Assembly: GCF_000243095.1 (NCBI RefSeq)
Contig: NZ_AHJE01000100.1
Location: 1-52,350, forward strand
Length of the DNA: 52,350 bases
From: Cupriavidus basilensis OR16
GTDB lineage: Bacteria > Pseudomonadota > Gammaproteobacteria > Burkholderiales > Burkholderiaceae
Direction: 5' to 3'
Shown: piece after piece, positions 8,154-15,807 of the stretch
Numbering within the stretch: position 1 is the stretch's first letter
Layout: each line of letters starts with the position of its first letter
The notes under the pieces: model-generated
Told to the model about the DNA's origin: nothing
Seen by the model: the letters and a program-made list of their open reading frames with translations, nothing else
Database searches by the model: none
Program-made: the position numbers and the translations under genes

Positions 8154-8750
8154 ATGTTGAACCGTACCCAGCAAATCCTTATCGGCGTTGTCGCCCTTGC
8201 CGTCCTTGGCATGTTGTGGCTCACCGGCAACCACGAAGCGCAGCAGGAAGAGCCGGCCCCCGAGCCGGTCACGGCAGCGTCCGCCGCGGTGCCTGAGCCA
8301 AATGCCGGCGCGCGCGGCGTGCCCAAGAACGGCACGCTGGACCCGATCAGCATTGACCCGAACCGCTCCACCGACATCCTGCCGCAATACCAGGCGGACA
8401 CGCTCGTCGACGATTACCAGGAAAACACCGGCGCGGCCAACGACCGCTACCTGGGCAAGTATTTCATCGTGGAGGGCGTGGCCAGTGGCGTGCGGCGCGA
8501 GGGCGACGACACGGTCTTCCTGGATATCCGCTCCAATAGCCCGTCCCTGCTAGTGCGCGCCAAGCTCCTGCCGATCCAGATTTGCGGCCCCGCCGGGCGC
8601 ACCTGCGAGGTCGAGGCGCGCGGCACCATGGTCCGGCGCGGACGGCGCGGCAAAGGCCTGAGGCGCCTGACGAAGACCGCCAGAAGTCCACCAGACGGGG
8701 CCAAGGCCGCCTGTGATGACGGCCGCTCTCGCCCCTCCACCGCTTTGTAG
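8154..8750 (+). CDS. OB-fold tRNA_anti-like envelope protein
   Basis: The N-terminus has one uncleaved-looking hydrophobic anchor (QQILIGVVALAVLGMLWL), then a Pro/Glu/Ala-rich linker, then a domain with YQADTLVDDYQENTGAANDRYLGKYFIVEGVASGV and VFLDIRSNSPSLLVRAKL. That resembles the OB-fold putative lipoprotein family (tRNA_anti-like, PF12869). The start at 8154 follows an AGGAAA site. The last 45 residues (from about RGTMVRRGRRGKG) are unusually basic and unlike the family, which normally ends in a short beta-strand with conserved Cys, so the 3' end may have been altered by a frameshift. The protein is probably periplasmic and membrane-anchored; its function is unknown. Confidence 0.65.
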   Translation: MLNRTQQILIGVVALAVLGMLWLTGNHEAQQEEPAPEPVTAASAAVPEPNAGARGVPKNGTLDPISIDPNRSTDILPQYQADTLVDDYQENTGAANDRYLGKYFIVEGVASGVRREGDDTVFLDIRSNSPSLLVRAKLLPIQICGPAGRTCEVEARGTMVRRGRRGKGLRRLTKTARSPPDGAKAACDDGRSRPSTAL

Positions 8751-9384
8751 GACAACTCCCACAGCAAGATCGGCGCGCCGTCGATGATGGCGCGTTACGG
8801 CGCTGTGTATCTTTCCATCACAAGACGAACAAACGTCAACGACGCGACAAGGCCGGCAGCTCCCAGGAGCGCGGGCCGCGCTGAATATCATGATGGAAGA
8901 TCTCCTCCCGGGCAGCATGGCCGCACCGCAAGCCCAGGCACTCACCAGCATCCTCGCCATCACGCGCCAGGAGTGGCACGTGAGCGGGCCCGCTTCCCTC
9001 GCCGTAGATTGCCGCCGTGCAGGCGCCAAGGGCCAGCCCGCTGGCCCATCGCACCCCAGGCCCCGCCAGCGCCGCCGCGACCAGCTCGCGCAGCGCGCCG
9101 CCCGCGCCTTCGAGGCGCAGGTGATGGCACTGCGCTGCCGCCAGGCCTTTGTGCTCTGGGGCTAACCCTGCACAGCCGACCCGAAAGCGGGTCTCCAAGG
9201 CAAGCCCCCTCTTTGGCCAGCCACGCGGACTGGCCATTTTTTGCCTTGGCGGCCAGCGCGCGCCGCCGGACCGGTTTCCCCGCTCTGTTCCACCGATTGC
9301 CGCCGCCGGGATGGCCTAAAGTTGGCGGGCGCGACTGCCGACAACACGGTTCGGCACCCTTGCAGCAGCGTTTCCAGGAACATC
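8751..9384. other. Long intergenic region with a strong + strand terminator
   Basis: No frame in this 630-base region is convincing. A 91-residue frame at 8890-9165 and antisense frames over the same bases lack recognisable motifs. The right side holds two successive hairpins followed by a T run (9178-9193 and 9214-9242), so a transcript from this strand ends here. The source could be an unrecognised small RNA or a short gene. Confidence 0.45.
9178..9242 (+). terminator. Double hairpin with T run, intrinsic terminator
   Basis: The first hairpin pairs GACCCG (9178-9183) with CGGGTC (9188-9193) around AAAG. The second pairs TGGCCAG (9214-9220) with CTGGCCA (9230-9236) around a 9-base loop, followed by six T residues at 9237-9242. 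The geometry fits a Rho-independent terminator on the plus strand. Confidence 0.75.
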
Positions 9385-9930
9385 ATGAAAAAAGCATTGC
9401 TAGCCGCCAGCCTAGGCTTGCTGGTCACCGGCTGCGCCACGTACCAGGCCGTCATCCCGGTCGACCGCGGCGACCGTATCGCCTCCATGCAGCCCGCCGA
9501 CGGCACGCTGTTCTGCGTGATCGCCAACCCGGGCAGCGGTGGCAATGCCTATGCGGAATTCGTCCGCGACTCGGTGCAGCAGCGCGGCTTTGAGTTCAAG
9601 ATGCTGTCGCCCGGCGCGTCGGTGGCTTCGTGCCCCTACACCGCCACGATCTACATGCAACGGCAGACATACTGGCGCGATTTCCTGAGTACGGCGGAGA
9701 TCATCGTCTATATCAACGGCGAGCGCGCCGGCAAGGCGAACTACGACGCCCTGCGCAGCGCCGGCGGCATCAACCTGAGCAATCTGGTCCCGCCCGAGAT
9801 GAAGATCGACGAGCTGTTCGAGCAATTGCTGCCCGGCATGCGGCCAAAGCCGTCCACGGCCGGCACGCCGGGTGCGCCGCCCGCACCCTCGGCGCCGCCG
9901 TATCCGGCCTCGCCAGCAACGCCAGCCTGA
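9385..9930 (+). CDS. Putative lipoprotein with proline-rich C-terminus
   Basis: The 181-residue product begins with a lipoprotein signal peptide ending in the lipobox LVTGC (Cys around residue 17), so it should be lipidated and held at the cell envelope. The mature part has segments GTLFCVIANPGSGG and MQRQTYWRDFLSTAEIIVYINGE but no recognised domain. The C-terminal 30 residues are a low-complexity Pro/Ala/Gly stretch. The ATG at 9385 is preceded by CAGGAA, and an intrinsic terminator at 9214-9242 separates it from upstream sequence. Its stop is four bases from the stop of the convergent hydrolase gene. Confidence 0.75.
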   Translation: MKKALLAASLGLLVTGCATYQAVIPVDRGDRIASMQPADGTLFCVIANPGSGGNAYAEFVRDSVQQRGFEFKMLSPGASVASCPYTATIYMQRQTYWRDFLSTAEIIVYINGERAGKANYDALRSAGGINLSNLVPPEMKIDELFEQLLPGMRPKPSTAGTPGAPPAPSAPPYPASPATPA

Positions 9931-9933
9931 GCA

Positions 9934-10905
9934 TCAGCCGACCAACTGCCCCAGCCGCACCACGGTCACGCCCGGGCGCAGTTGCCGCAGCGACGGCATC
10001 ACCAGCACGCAATCCGGATACGGTGTGACCACCGGCTCGCCGTCGCGCCAGCCGATCACGGTGCCGGCCTCGGCGAAGGTCTCCAGCCCGGTGTAAGGGC
10101 CGGCAAAGCGGAAATCCATGCTGCTGGCGACCACGGGCTCGGTCACGCGTACCACCCGCTGCGCTGCCACGGGCAGGAGCCAGCCGGCGGGCACGTCGCC
10201 CGCATCGATCACGCCGGCATTGAGCAGGAAGCGCGCGGTGCTGTCCTGGGCCACGCCCACGGCAGCGGTTTCCCAGTGCTGGCCGCATTCGACCAGCAGT
10301 GCGTTCCTGGCGCTGGCGGGGTCGCCAAAGCCTTCGTAGTCGCGCATGCGCCGTCCTTCCGGATGGCCTTCGTCCACGATCACGTTGGCCGGCGCGCCCA
10401 CCGCGCGCGACAGGGCGATGCCCTTGTCGAGCGGGCCGGAGACGATCAGCGGCAAGCTCTTCTCATGCATGGAGTGCAGATCGAGCAGCAGGTCCACGGT
10501 GTCGATGACCGGGCGCATGGCGCGCGCCCGGCGCAGCTCGGACGAGTCACGGGTGGTGTCGTCCAGCACGGCTGCCGTCCACACGCGGTTGAAATCCTGG
10601 TCGACATAGCGCGATGCGTCCGGGCGGGCGGGGTCGAAGCTGTGGTACGCGTCGACGTTGGCAAAGGCCAGCGTCAGGCGGCCGCGGCGCGGGCGCAGGC
10701 CGAGGTCCAGCAACGCCTTGACGGTGATGGCGCCGCACACTTCGTTGCCGTGGGTCAGCGCGTTGACCATCACATGCGGGCCAGGCACGCCGCTGTCGAA
10801 GGTGTGGACGTAAGCCACGCCGGCGTTGCCTGCGGCGTAGGCGGAGATATCGGGGAATTCGACTTCAACCGGGTAAGCGTCGAAGCTGGGGGCAGTGGTC
10901 GTCAT
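9934..10905 (-). CDS. Succinylglutamate desuccinylase/aspartoacylase-family hydrolase
   Basis: The 323-residue enzyme shows the zinc-carboxypeptidase-like motifs of the AstE/AspA family (PF24827/PF04952): ALTHGNEVCG near residue 55, giving the H-x-x-E zinc ligands, and LLLDLHSMHEKSLPL near residue 145, giving the third His. It presumably hydrolyses an N-acyl amino acid amide bond in the cytoplasm; the acyl group and amino acid are unknown. The ATG at 10905 is preferred over an upstream start that would add an unlikely Phe-rich leader. It is the last gene of a likely LysR-Bug-hydrolase unit on the minus strand, which hints that the Bug protein captures the substrate. Confidence 0.82.
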   Translation of the reverse strand: MTTTAPSFDAYPVEVEFPDISAYAAGNAGVAYVHTFDSGVPGPHVMVNALTHGNEVCGAITVKALLDLGLRPRRGRLTLAFANVDAYHSFDPARPDASRYVDQDFNRVWTAAVLDDTTRDSSELRRARAMRPVIDTVDLLLDLHSMHEKSLPLIVSGPLDKGIALSRAVGAPANVIVDEGHPEGRRMRDYEGFGDPASARNALLVECGQHWETAAVGVAQDSTARFLLNAGVIDAGDVPAGWLLPVAAQRVVRVTEPVVASSMDFRFAGPYTGLETFAEAGTVIGWRDGEPVVTPYPDCVLVMPSLRQLRPGVTVVRLGQLVG

Positions 10906-11057
10906 GTTTTCAGGTCGGCAAGGTTGCCAGTGATGGCGGCGGAACAGCGAAAGCAGCAAAAAAAAGCGAAAGAAGCCAGGGAATCGAGGAAAGGCGGGCG
11001 GCAATCACCGGCACCGCCACTTGCGGCAAGCAAATGGTACGCCTGCCGCCGCCCCCC

Positions 11058-12026
11058 TTATTCGTGAATGCCCGCAGTCTGGACGATGCTCTTGTACTTC
11101 ACCGTCTCGCGCTTGATAAAGCTGGCGAACTGGCCCGGGCCGCCCGGCGCCACTTCCACGCCGGCCTCGGCCAGCTTCTTCTTCACATCGGGCATGGCCA
11201 GCACGGCCTGCATCTCGGTGTTCAGGCGATCCACCACGGCGCGCGGCGTATTGGCCGGTGCCATCAGGCCAAACCACACGCCCATGTCCACGCCCTTGAG
11301 CGTGCTGCTTTCCGCCAGCGCGGGCACGTTGGGCGCCACCTGGGCGCGGTGGCCTTCGGTCACGCCGTAGGCCTTGACCCGGCCGGCCTGGATATGCGGC
11401 AGCGCCGACGACAGCACCATCACGGCGAGGTCGATCTGGCCGCCGAGCAGGTCGGTGGACATGGCGGACGCCCCCTTATAGGGCACATGGGTGATGTTGA
11501 CCTTGCCTTGCTGCTTGATCAGCTCGCCGGCCAGGTTCAGCGGCGTGCCCACGCCGGACGAGGCATAGGCCAGCTTGCCCGGTTGCGCCTTGGCCAGCGC
11601 GATCAGCTCGTCGGCGTTCTTGGCCGGCAGCGCGGACTTGCCCACCAGCACCATCGGCTGGGTGCCGACAAAGGTGATCGGCGCCAGGTCGCGCTCGCCG
11701 TCGTAGCGCACGGCGGGGTTGGTGAGGCGCGCGATCGAGACCTCGCTACCCGAACCCATCAGCAGCGTGTAGCCGTCGGCGTCGGCCTTGACCACCTTGG
11801 ACGCACCGATGGTGCCGCCCGCGCCACCCAGGTTCTCGATCACCACGCTCTGGCCCAGGCGCCTGCCCAGCTCCGGCGCGATGGTGCGCGCCACCAGGTC
11901 GACGCTGCCGCCCGCGGTGTAGCCCACCACCAGCGAAATCGGCTTGGTCGGCCAGCCCGAGGCGGCAGCGCCACCGGCAAGCAGGCAGAAGGATGCGGCA
12001 GCAGCCGCACGCAGCAGTTTGTTCAT
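11058..12026 (-). CDS. Bug/TctC-family periplasmic binding protein
   Basis: The 322-residue protein starts with a Sec signal peptide (LLRAAAAASFCLLAGGAAASG) and then the hallmark WPTKPISLVVGYTAGGSVDLVAR of the Bug family (tripartite tricarboxylate transporter binding proteins, PF03401). Further hallmarks are VENLGGAGGTIGASKVVKADADGYT and a late GVWFGLMAPANTPRAVVDRLN. Bug proteins bind carboxylated compounds in the periplasm, and most occur as orphans without their own TctAB membrane genes, as here. It lies between a LysR regulator and an aspartoacylase-like hydrolase on the same strand, so an acylated amino acid is a plausible ligand (inference). Confidence 0.92.
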   Translation of the reverse strand: MNKLLRAAAAASFCLLAGGAAASGWPTKPISLVVGYTAGGSVDLVARTIAPELGRRLGQSVVIENLGGAGGTIGASKVVKADADGYTLLMGSGSEVSIARLTNPAVRYDGERDLAPITFVGTQPMVLVGKSALPAKNADELIALAKAQPGKLAYASSGVGTPLNLAGELIKQQGKVNITHVPYKGASAMSTDLLGGQIDLAVMVLSSALPHIQAGRVKAYGVTEGHRAQVAPNVPALAESSTLKGVDMGVWFGLMAPANTPRAVVDRLNTEMQAVLAMPDVKKKLAEAGVEVAPGGPGQFASFIKRETVKYKSIVQTAGIHE

Positions 12027-12228
12027 GGCAGGTCTCTCCGTTTCTAGATTTGCGCCGTATGCAGACAGGCAGGGTATGCAGGCATGCGGCGATCTTAGAG
12101 AGCGTGCGGCCGCAGCAACGTGCGGCTTTGGCAATGGCGCTTGCCGTTTTGGCAAGGGTGGGGAGTCAGGTGACGGGATCGGGGCCGCCGGTCGCGCCAA
12201 GGCGGTCCCGGCGGGTGGCGCTGGCCGG

Positions 12229-13158
12229 CTAGCTGGCCACCGCCGCATGCCAGAAGGCCTCGCCCAGCGCCCGCATGGGCGCGCGCGGGCGGTACAGCAG
12301 GATCTGCATGGCGAGGTCGGCTTCGCCGCCCACCTCCAGCCCGGCGCGCACCAGGCGGCCCGTGCGCAGGTCATCGGCGATCAGCCGGGCGGGCAGCCAT
12401 GCCAGCCCCATGCGCTGGCGCACCATTTCATGCACGGACTCGGCGAAGTCGCTGACCGCGATCACGTCGAGCCGGCTAGCCAGCCCGCGCCGCGCGATCT
12501 CGCCGTTGACCATGCGGCCCAGGGTCAGCGTTGGCGCGTAGGCGATCATCGGCACCGGCGCGCGCTGGCCGCGCGCTTGCAGCTTGTACTGCGGAGCGCC
12601 GCCGTCGGCCGCCGCGCTCACGCAAACGAGGCGCTCCTCGCCCACGAGGTGGTACTGGTAGCGCGCGCCGTCCAGCGTCACCGGCTGCTCGGGCGAGTTG
12701 TAGCAAAGCAGGAAATCCGCGTCGCCTTCGGTAAAGATCGCCAGCGCGTCGTGCGTGGCAAAGGTGGAAAGCCGCGTGCGAAAGCCCGCTGCCACCTTGT
12801 CGTTGCGCAGCGCATGGCGCAGGCCGGCCAGCCACGCCGGCACCATCGAGCGCGCCAGCGTCTTGCCGGTGACGATCACCACGGTGCTGGCATCGGCGCG
12901 ATGCGCGGCGCGCAGCGACATGCGTGTTTCGTCCAGCGTGCGCAGCGCGCTCTGCGCGGCCTCCAGGAATTGCCGGCCCTCATCGGTGAGGCGCACCGGG
13001 AACACGCTGCGATCGATCAGCGGCGCGCCCGCCCAGACTTCCAGCGCCTGCATGCGCCGCCCGAACGCGGGCGGCGTGACGTTGCGCAGCTCCGCCGCGC
13101 GCGCGAGGCTGCCGGCCTGGGCCAGGCACACAAAATCCTCAAGCCAGCGGATATGCAT
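12229..13158 (-). CDS. LysR-family transcriptional regulator
   Basis: The 309-residue protein begins with the LysR winged helix (IRWLEDFVCLAQAGSLARAAELRNVTPPAFGRRMQALE, residues 3-40) and continues with the periplasmic-binding-protein-like effector domain. The start at 13158 is chosen because the LysR helix begins there and the upstream frame carries unrelated residues. It is transcribed ahead of the Bug binding protein (202 bases) and the hydrolase, so it may be part of the unit or act on its promoter at 12027-12228. It is divergent from the MerR gene, with 167 bases between starts. Confidence 0.88.
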   Translation of the reverse strand: MHIRWLEDFVCLAQAGSLARAAELRNVTPPAFGRRMQALEVWAGAPLIDRSVFPVRLTDEGRQFLEAAQSALRTLDETRMSLRAAHRADASTVVIVTGKTLARSMVPAWLAGLRHALRNDKVAAGFRTRLSTFATHDALAIFTEGDADFLLCYNSPEQPVTLDGARYQYHLVGEERLVCVSAAADGGAPQYKLQARGQRAPVPMIAYAPTLTLGRMVNGEIARRGLASRLDVIAVSDFAESVHEMVRQRMGLAWLPARLIADDLRTGRLVRAGLEVGGEADLAMQILLYRPRAPMRALGEAFWHAAVAS

Positions 13159-13325
13159 AGGGACTCGCGCCAGGGCGCGTGGAGAAGTGGAAAGGGGACA
13201 ACCAAGGTAAATGCCGCCGTCCGGCGAGAGGCGCTGCGACGATTGTAGCGGTACGCGCGCGGCACGCGGCGCCTGGCATGCGACATGACACACGGCGGCG
13301 GCACGACTCGGGTAGAATTTTTGCC

Positions 13326-14204
13326 ATGGCCCTCTTCAAGCGCGGCGCCGCGCCCACCTCCCCGTCTTCCTCCTCCGCGCAGGATGTCGCCGGCGCCGGC
13401 AATGGCGCGCCACCGGAATACACCATCGACGAGCTCGCGCGGGCGGCCGGCACCACGGTGCGCAACGTGCGCTCCTACCAGGACCGCGGCCTGATCGATC
13501 CGCCCGAGCGGCGCGGCAGGGTAGGCATCTACACCCAGGCGCACCTGGGCCGGCTACGGCTGATCAACCACCTGCTGGCGCGCGGCTACACGCTGAACAA
13601 TATCCAGGAGCTGCTCAAGGCCATCGTGGAAGGGCACGACCTGCGCTCCATCCTCGGGCTGGAATCCGCCATCAGCAGCCCGTGGACGGACGAAGCGCCG
13701 CGCCACTATTCCTACCTGGCGCTGGCCAAGCTGTTCGGCCGCGCGGTATCGCGCCCCGCGCTGACCAAGGCCATCGCCCTCGGCCTGCTGGAGCCGGACG
13801 GCATGGGCTACCTCGCGCGCAGCCCGCGCACGCTCGCCGCCGGCGCCGAGATCGCGCGCGCAGGATTTGCGCTGGAAGACGTGCTCTCCATCATCGAGCA
13901 CGCACGCGGGCACTTCGAAGCCGTATCGGACCGGATCGTGGCGATGGTGGTGCGCGAGCTGGATCGCTTCGGCGAAGGCAAGCTGCCGCCGCCGCAGGAC
14001 GTGCCGCGGCTGGTGGATATCCTCTGGCGGATTCGCCCGCTGGCGATGGTGGCGGTAGAGGCCGAGATGATGCGGGCGCTGGAACAGTCGGCCAATAAAT
14101 ACCTCGGCGACCGCGTCGCGGCCATCATCGAGCACTTGCACGACGCGCCGGAAGATGGCAAGGACAAGGCGCCGAAGGGCGGGCCGGGGAAGATCACGCG
14201 CTGA
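13326..14204 (+). CDS. MerR-family transcriptional regulator
   Basis: The 292-residue protein has a Ser/Pro-rich leader of about 32 residues. A MerR winged helix-turn-helix follows at about 35-105 (YTIDELARAAGTTVRNVRSYQDRG, then RGRVGIYTQAHLGRLRLINHLLARGYTLNNIQELL). A long C-terminal helical region has no Cys-rich metal site, so a metal-sensing role is unlikely. The tail from about residue 239 (MVAVEAEMMRALEQSANKYLG) is duplicated at 20551-20717. The gene sits beside the T6SS module but on the opposite strand. The ligand is unknown. Confidence 0.88.
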   Translation: MALFKRGAAPTSPSSSSAQDVAGAGNGAPPEYTIDELARAAGTTVRNVRSYQDRGLIDPPERRGRVGIYTQAHLGRLRLINHLLARGYTLNNIQELLKAIVEGHDLRSILGLESAISSPWTDEAPRHYSYLALAKLFGRAVSRPALTKAIALGLLEPDGMGYLARSPRTLAAGAEIARAGFALEDVLSIIEHARGHFEAVSDRIVAMVVRELDRFGEGKLPPPQDVPRLVDILWRIRPLAMVAVEAEMMRALEQSANKYLGDRVAAIIEHLHDAPEDGKDKAPKGGPGKITR

Positions 14205-14215
14205 GATGGGTACGC
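14041..14215 (+). repeat. Left copy of MerR 3'-end duplication
   Basis: This segment, the end of the MerR gene and a few following bases, reappears in direct orientation at 20551-20728. An inner run of about 80 bases (from CTGGAACAGTCGG onward) differs at a single position; both ends are more divergent. The two copies bracket the type VI secretion genes. Confidence 0.75.
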
Positions 14216-14296
14216 CGGGGGGGACGTCGCAGAATTGGGGGCCCGCCCACTTCTCCGGACTGCCATATTGCCCTTTTTCCTGGTTCCAATCGGCAC

Positions 14297-14575
14297 CTAC
14301 CACCCAACGCGCACGGATGCTGTGCCGATGAGCTTGCAGCCGCAGGCCGCTCGGTCACCATCGAGGGCGGTCCGAATCCCGCCCATCCTCGGGCCGGATG
14401 CTGTGACAATCTCGTTGATGCCATGCGGGCGCTTGTCCGGGTAGAACAAGGGGCAGGACACCTTATCCCCGAGCCTCGCCATCCCCTTGCCGCCAATCTT
14501 GTGATGGGCCGAACCCGTCAGCACCACGCCGCCGTGATCGGTCTCGTCGCCAACAGTGATGATCCGCCGGCTCAA
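14297..14575 (-). CDS. PAAR-domain type VI secretion spike-tip protein (TTG start)
   Basis: The 92-residue product matches the PAAR family: SRRIITVGDETDHGGVVLTG, KIGGKGMARLGDKVSCPL, a central glycine-rich HGINEIVTA turn and DGDRAACGCKLIG. PAAR proteins form the sharp tip on the VgrG trimer and help mount effectors. The frame opens with TTG at 14575, whose TTGA overlaps the TGA stop of the immunity gene by four bases, so translation is probably coupled. It is the last gene of the vgrG-lipase-immunity-PAAR unit. The TTG start rests on the overlap and on the family start lying at this position. Confidence 0.8.
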   Translation of the reverse strand: MSRRIITVGDETDHGGVVLTGSAHHKIGGKGMARLGDKVSCPLFYPDKRPHGINEIVTASGPRMGGIRTALDGDRAACGCKLIGTASVRVGW

Positions 14576-15807
14576 GGGCTGGCCTCGCCCATCCACGTCC
14601 ACAGAATCTGCGCTTCGTCCGACGGGGCAAGACCGAAGCGAATCATCGGCATCCCCTTTTGCCGGGAGATGCTGGACTTGCTCGCGACCCAATCTGCATT
14701 GCGATGGCCTGCGGGAAGCGAGGCCCGCCACATACCTGATGCAGGGGTGATCCCGCCAGAACGCACGGTCACAGGGTCGCCGGTTTGCGTTGGCGGGGCG
14801 TTGACGCGAAAGCGCACGCCAGTCAACAACTTGTCCCACAGTGCCACAGCCTCGTTGTCGGTCAACGATGCCTTATCAGCAGCACCGATGCGATTCGCGG
14901 CCACCTTGCTATACAACTTTGCACCGATGGATGATGGATGGAGGGTGGTCCGCTCCTTACCAACGGCCTCCCATTCAAAATCGTGCGTACCATCAGCGCG
15001 GCGAACCAGTGACTCTTCTCCCTGCCATATGCCCACGCTTCGCTTGCCTTCGCGCAAAGTGGTCAGCTTCGGGTAGCGCTCGCCCAGATCCGACCTTTGC
15101 CGCGCAATGGATGCCAGCAGGCCTTCCCCATTTTCGCCTTCAGCGCTGGCCAGCTTGTTGGAGTCCACGGAGAAGCTGACATCCGGCAGGCTCGGTAGTG
15201 CAATGCCTGCCCGGAGGATTTCCTGGTATGTCCCACTGCGGTCGGCGATGAAGCCGTGATCGATGCACACACCAGGATCCTTGGGGACCTCGGTATTCTC
15301 GCGAGCACGCAGACCCCATGCCAAAGGTACAAGCTCTTCGCCACCATAGAACCATTCGAATAGGTGAGATCCAGCCGCGATGAACGTGTGTTTCCGTTCA
15401 TTGCCGTAGCTCTTGGCGGAGTCGCTCGGGAAGAACCGGACTTCAATACTATTTTCGGCCGGTCCTTCTCCAAAGTAGGTAATCTCCGCAGAGTCGCTTT
15501 GCTCGCGCATCTTGGATCGATAGACTTCCGCCGACTCTTTCAAGCGATTCGCGGCGCCAGCATGGGTAACGATCTTCCCCGGAAAGTCCTGCGAGCCGAA
15601 TATCAGTTCGGCTTCGTCAGGCACCTCCATGACATAGCGCCCGAAGCAAACCAATTTGCTCTTGGCAAACAGTGCCTGCAGTCGCGGCGATAGTTCAACT
15701 TGATTCGGCACGCCTTTCTCCTTGTATGAATACGGCTGACAGGCCATCAGAGCGAGAACGCTCAGCAAAGCCATGGCACTGCCGCGAAGCATCATTTGTT
15801 CCACCAT
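14572..15807 (-). CDS. Tli4-like T6SS immunity lipoprotein
   Basis: The 411-residue protein has a signal peptide ending in a lipobox-like LMAC (Cys near residue 23) and so should be a lipoprotein in the periplasm, where it can bind and block a lipase. The body fits the Tli4 immunity family, including LVCFGRYVMEVPDEAELIFG at the start of the mature domain and a C-terminal SGMWRASLPAGHRNADWV module. Tli4 partners a PGAP1-like phospholipase in Pseudomonas aeruginosa. The gene overlaps the lipase gene by 16 bases and the PAAR gene by 4, as expected for an effector-immunity operon. An internal ATG at residue 5 or 6 is an alternative start. Confidence 0.82.
   Translation of the reverse strand: MVEQMMLRGSAMALLSVLALMACQPYSYKEKGVPNQVELSPRLQALFAKSKLVCFGRYVMEVPDEAELIFGSQDFPGKIVTHAGAANRLKESAEVYRSKMREQSDSAEITYFGEGPAENSIEVRFFPSDSAKSYGNERKHTFIAAGSHLFEWFYGGEELVPLAWGLRARENTEVPKDPGVCIDHGFIADRSGTYQEILRAGIALPSLPDVSFSVDSNKLASAEGENGEGLLASIARQRSDLGERYPKLTTLREGKRSVGIWQGEESLVRRADGTHDFEWEAVGKERTTLHPSSIGAKLYSKVAANRIGAADKASLTDNEAVALWDKLLTGVRFRVNAPPTQTGDPVTVRSGGITPASGMWRASLPAGHRNADWVASKSSISRQKGMPMIRFGLAPSDEAQILWTWMGEASP

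Noticed and set aside
8447..9029. Minus-strand frames between the OB-fold gene and the lipoprotein
   Set aside because: They are Arg/Ala/Gly-rich, without a start signal or family resemblance, and overlap the OB-fold coding region.
8890..9165. 91-residue + strand frame upstream of the terminator
   Set aside because: It lacks a ribosome binding site and motifs; the terminator suggests transcription, but not this protein.
9982..11067. 361-codon + strand frame over the aspartoacylase-like gene
   Set aside because: The opposite strand carries conserved zinc-site motifs, and this frame shows no domain.
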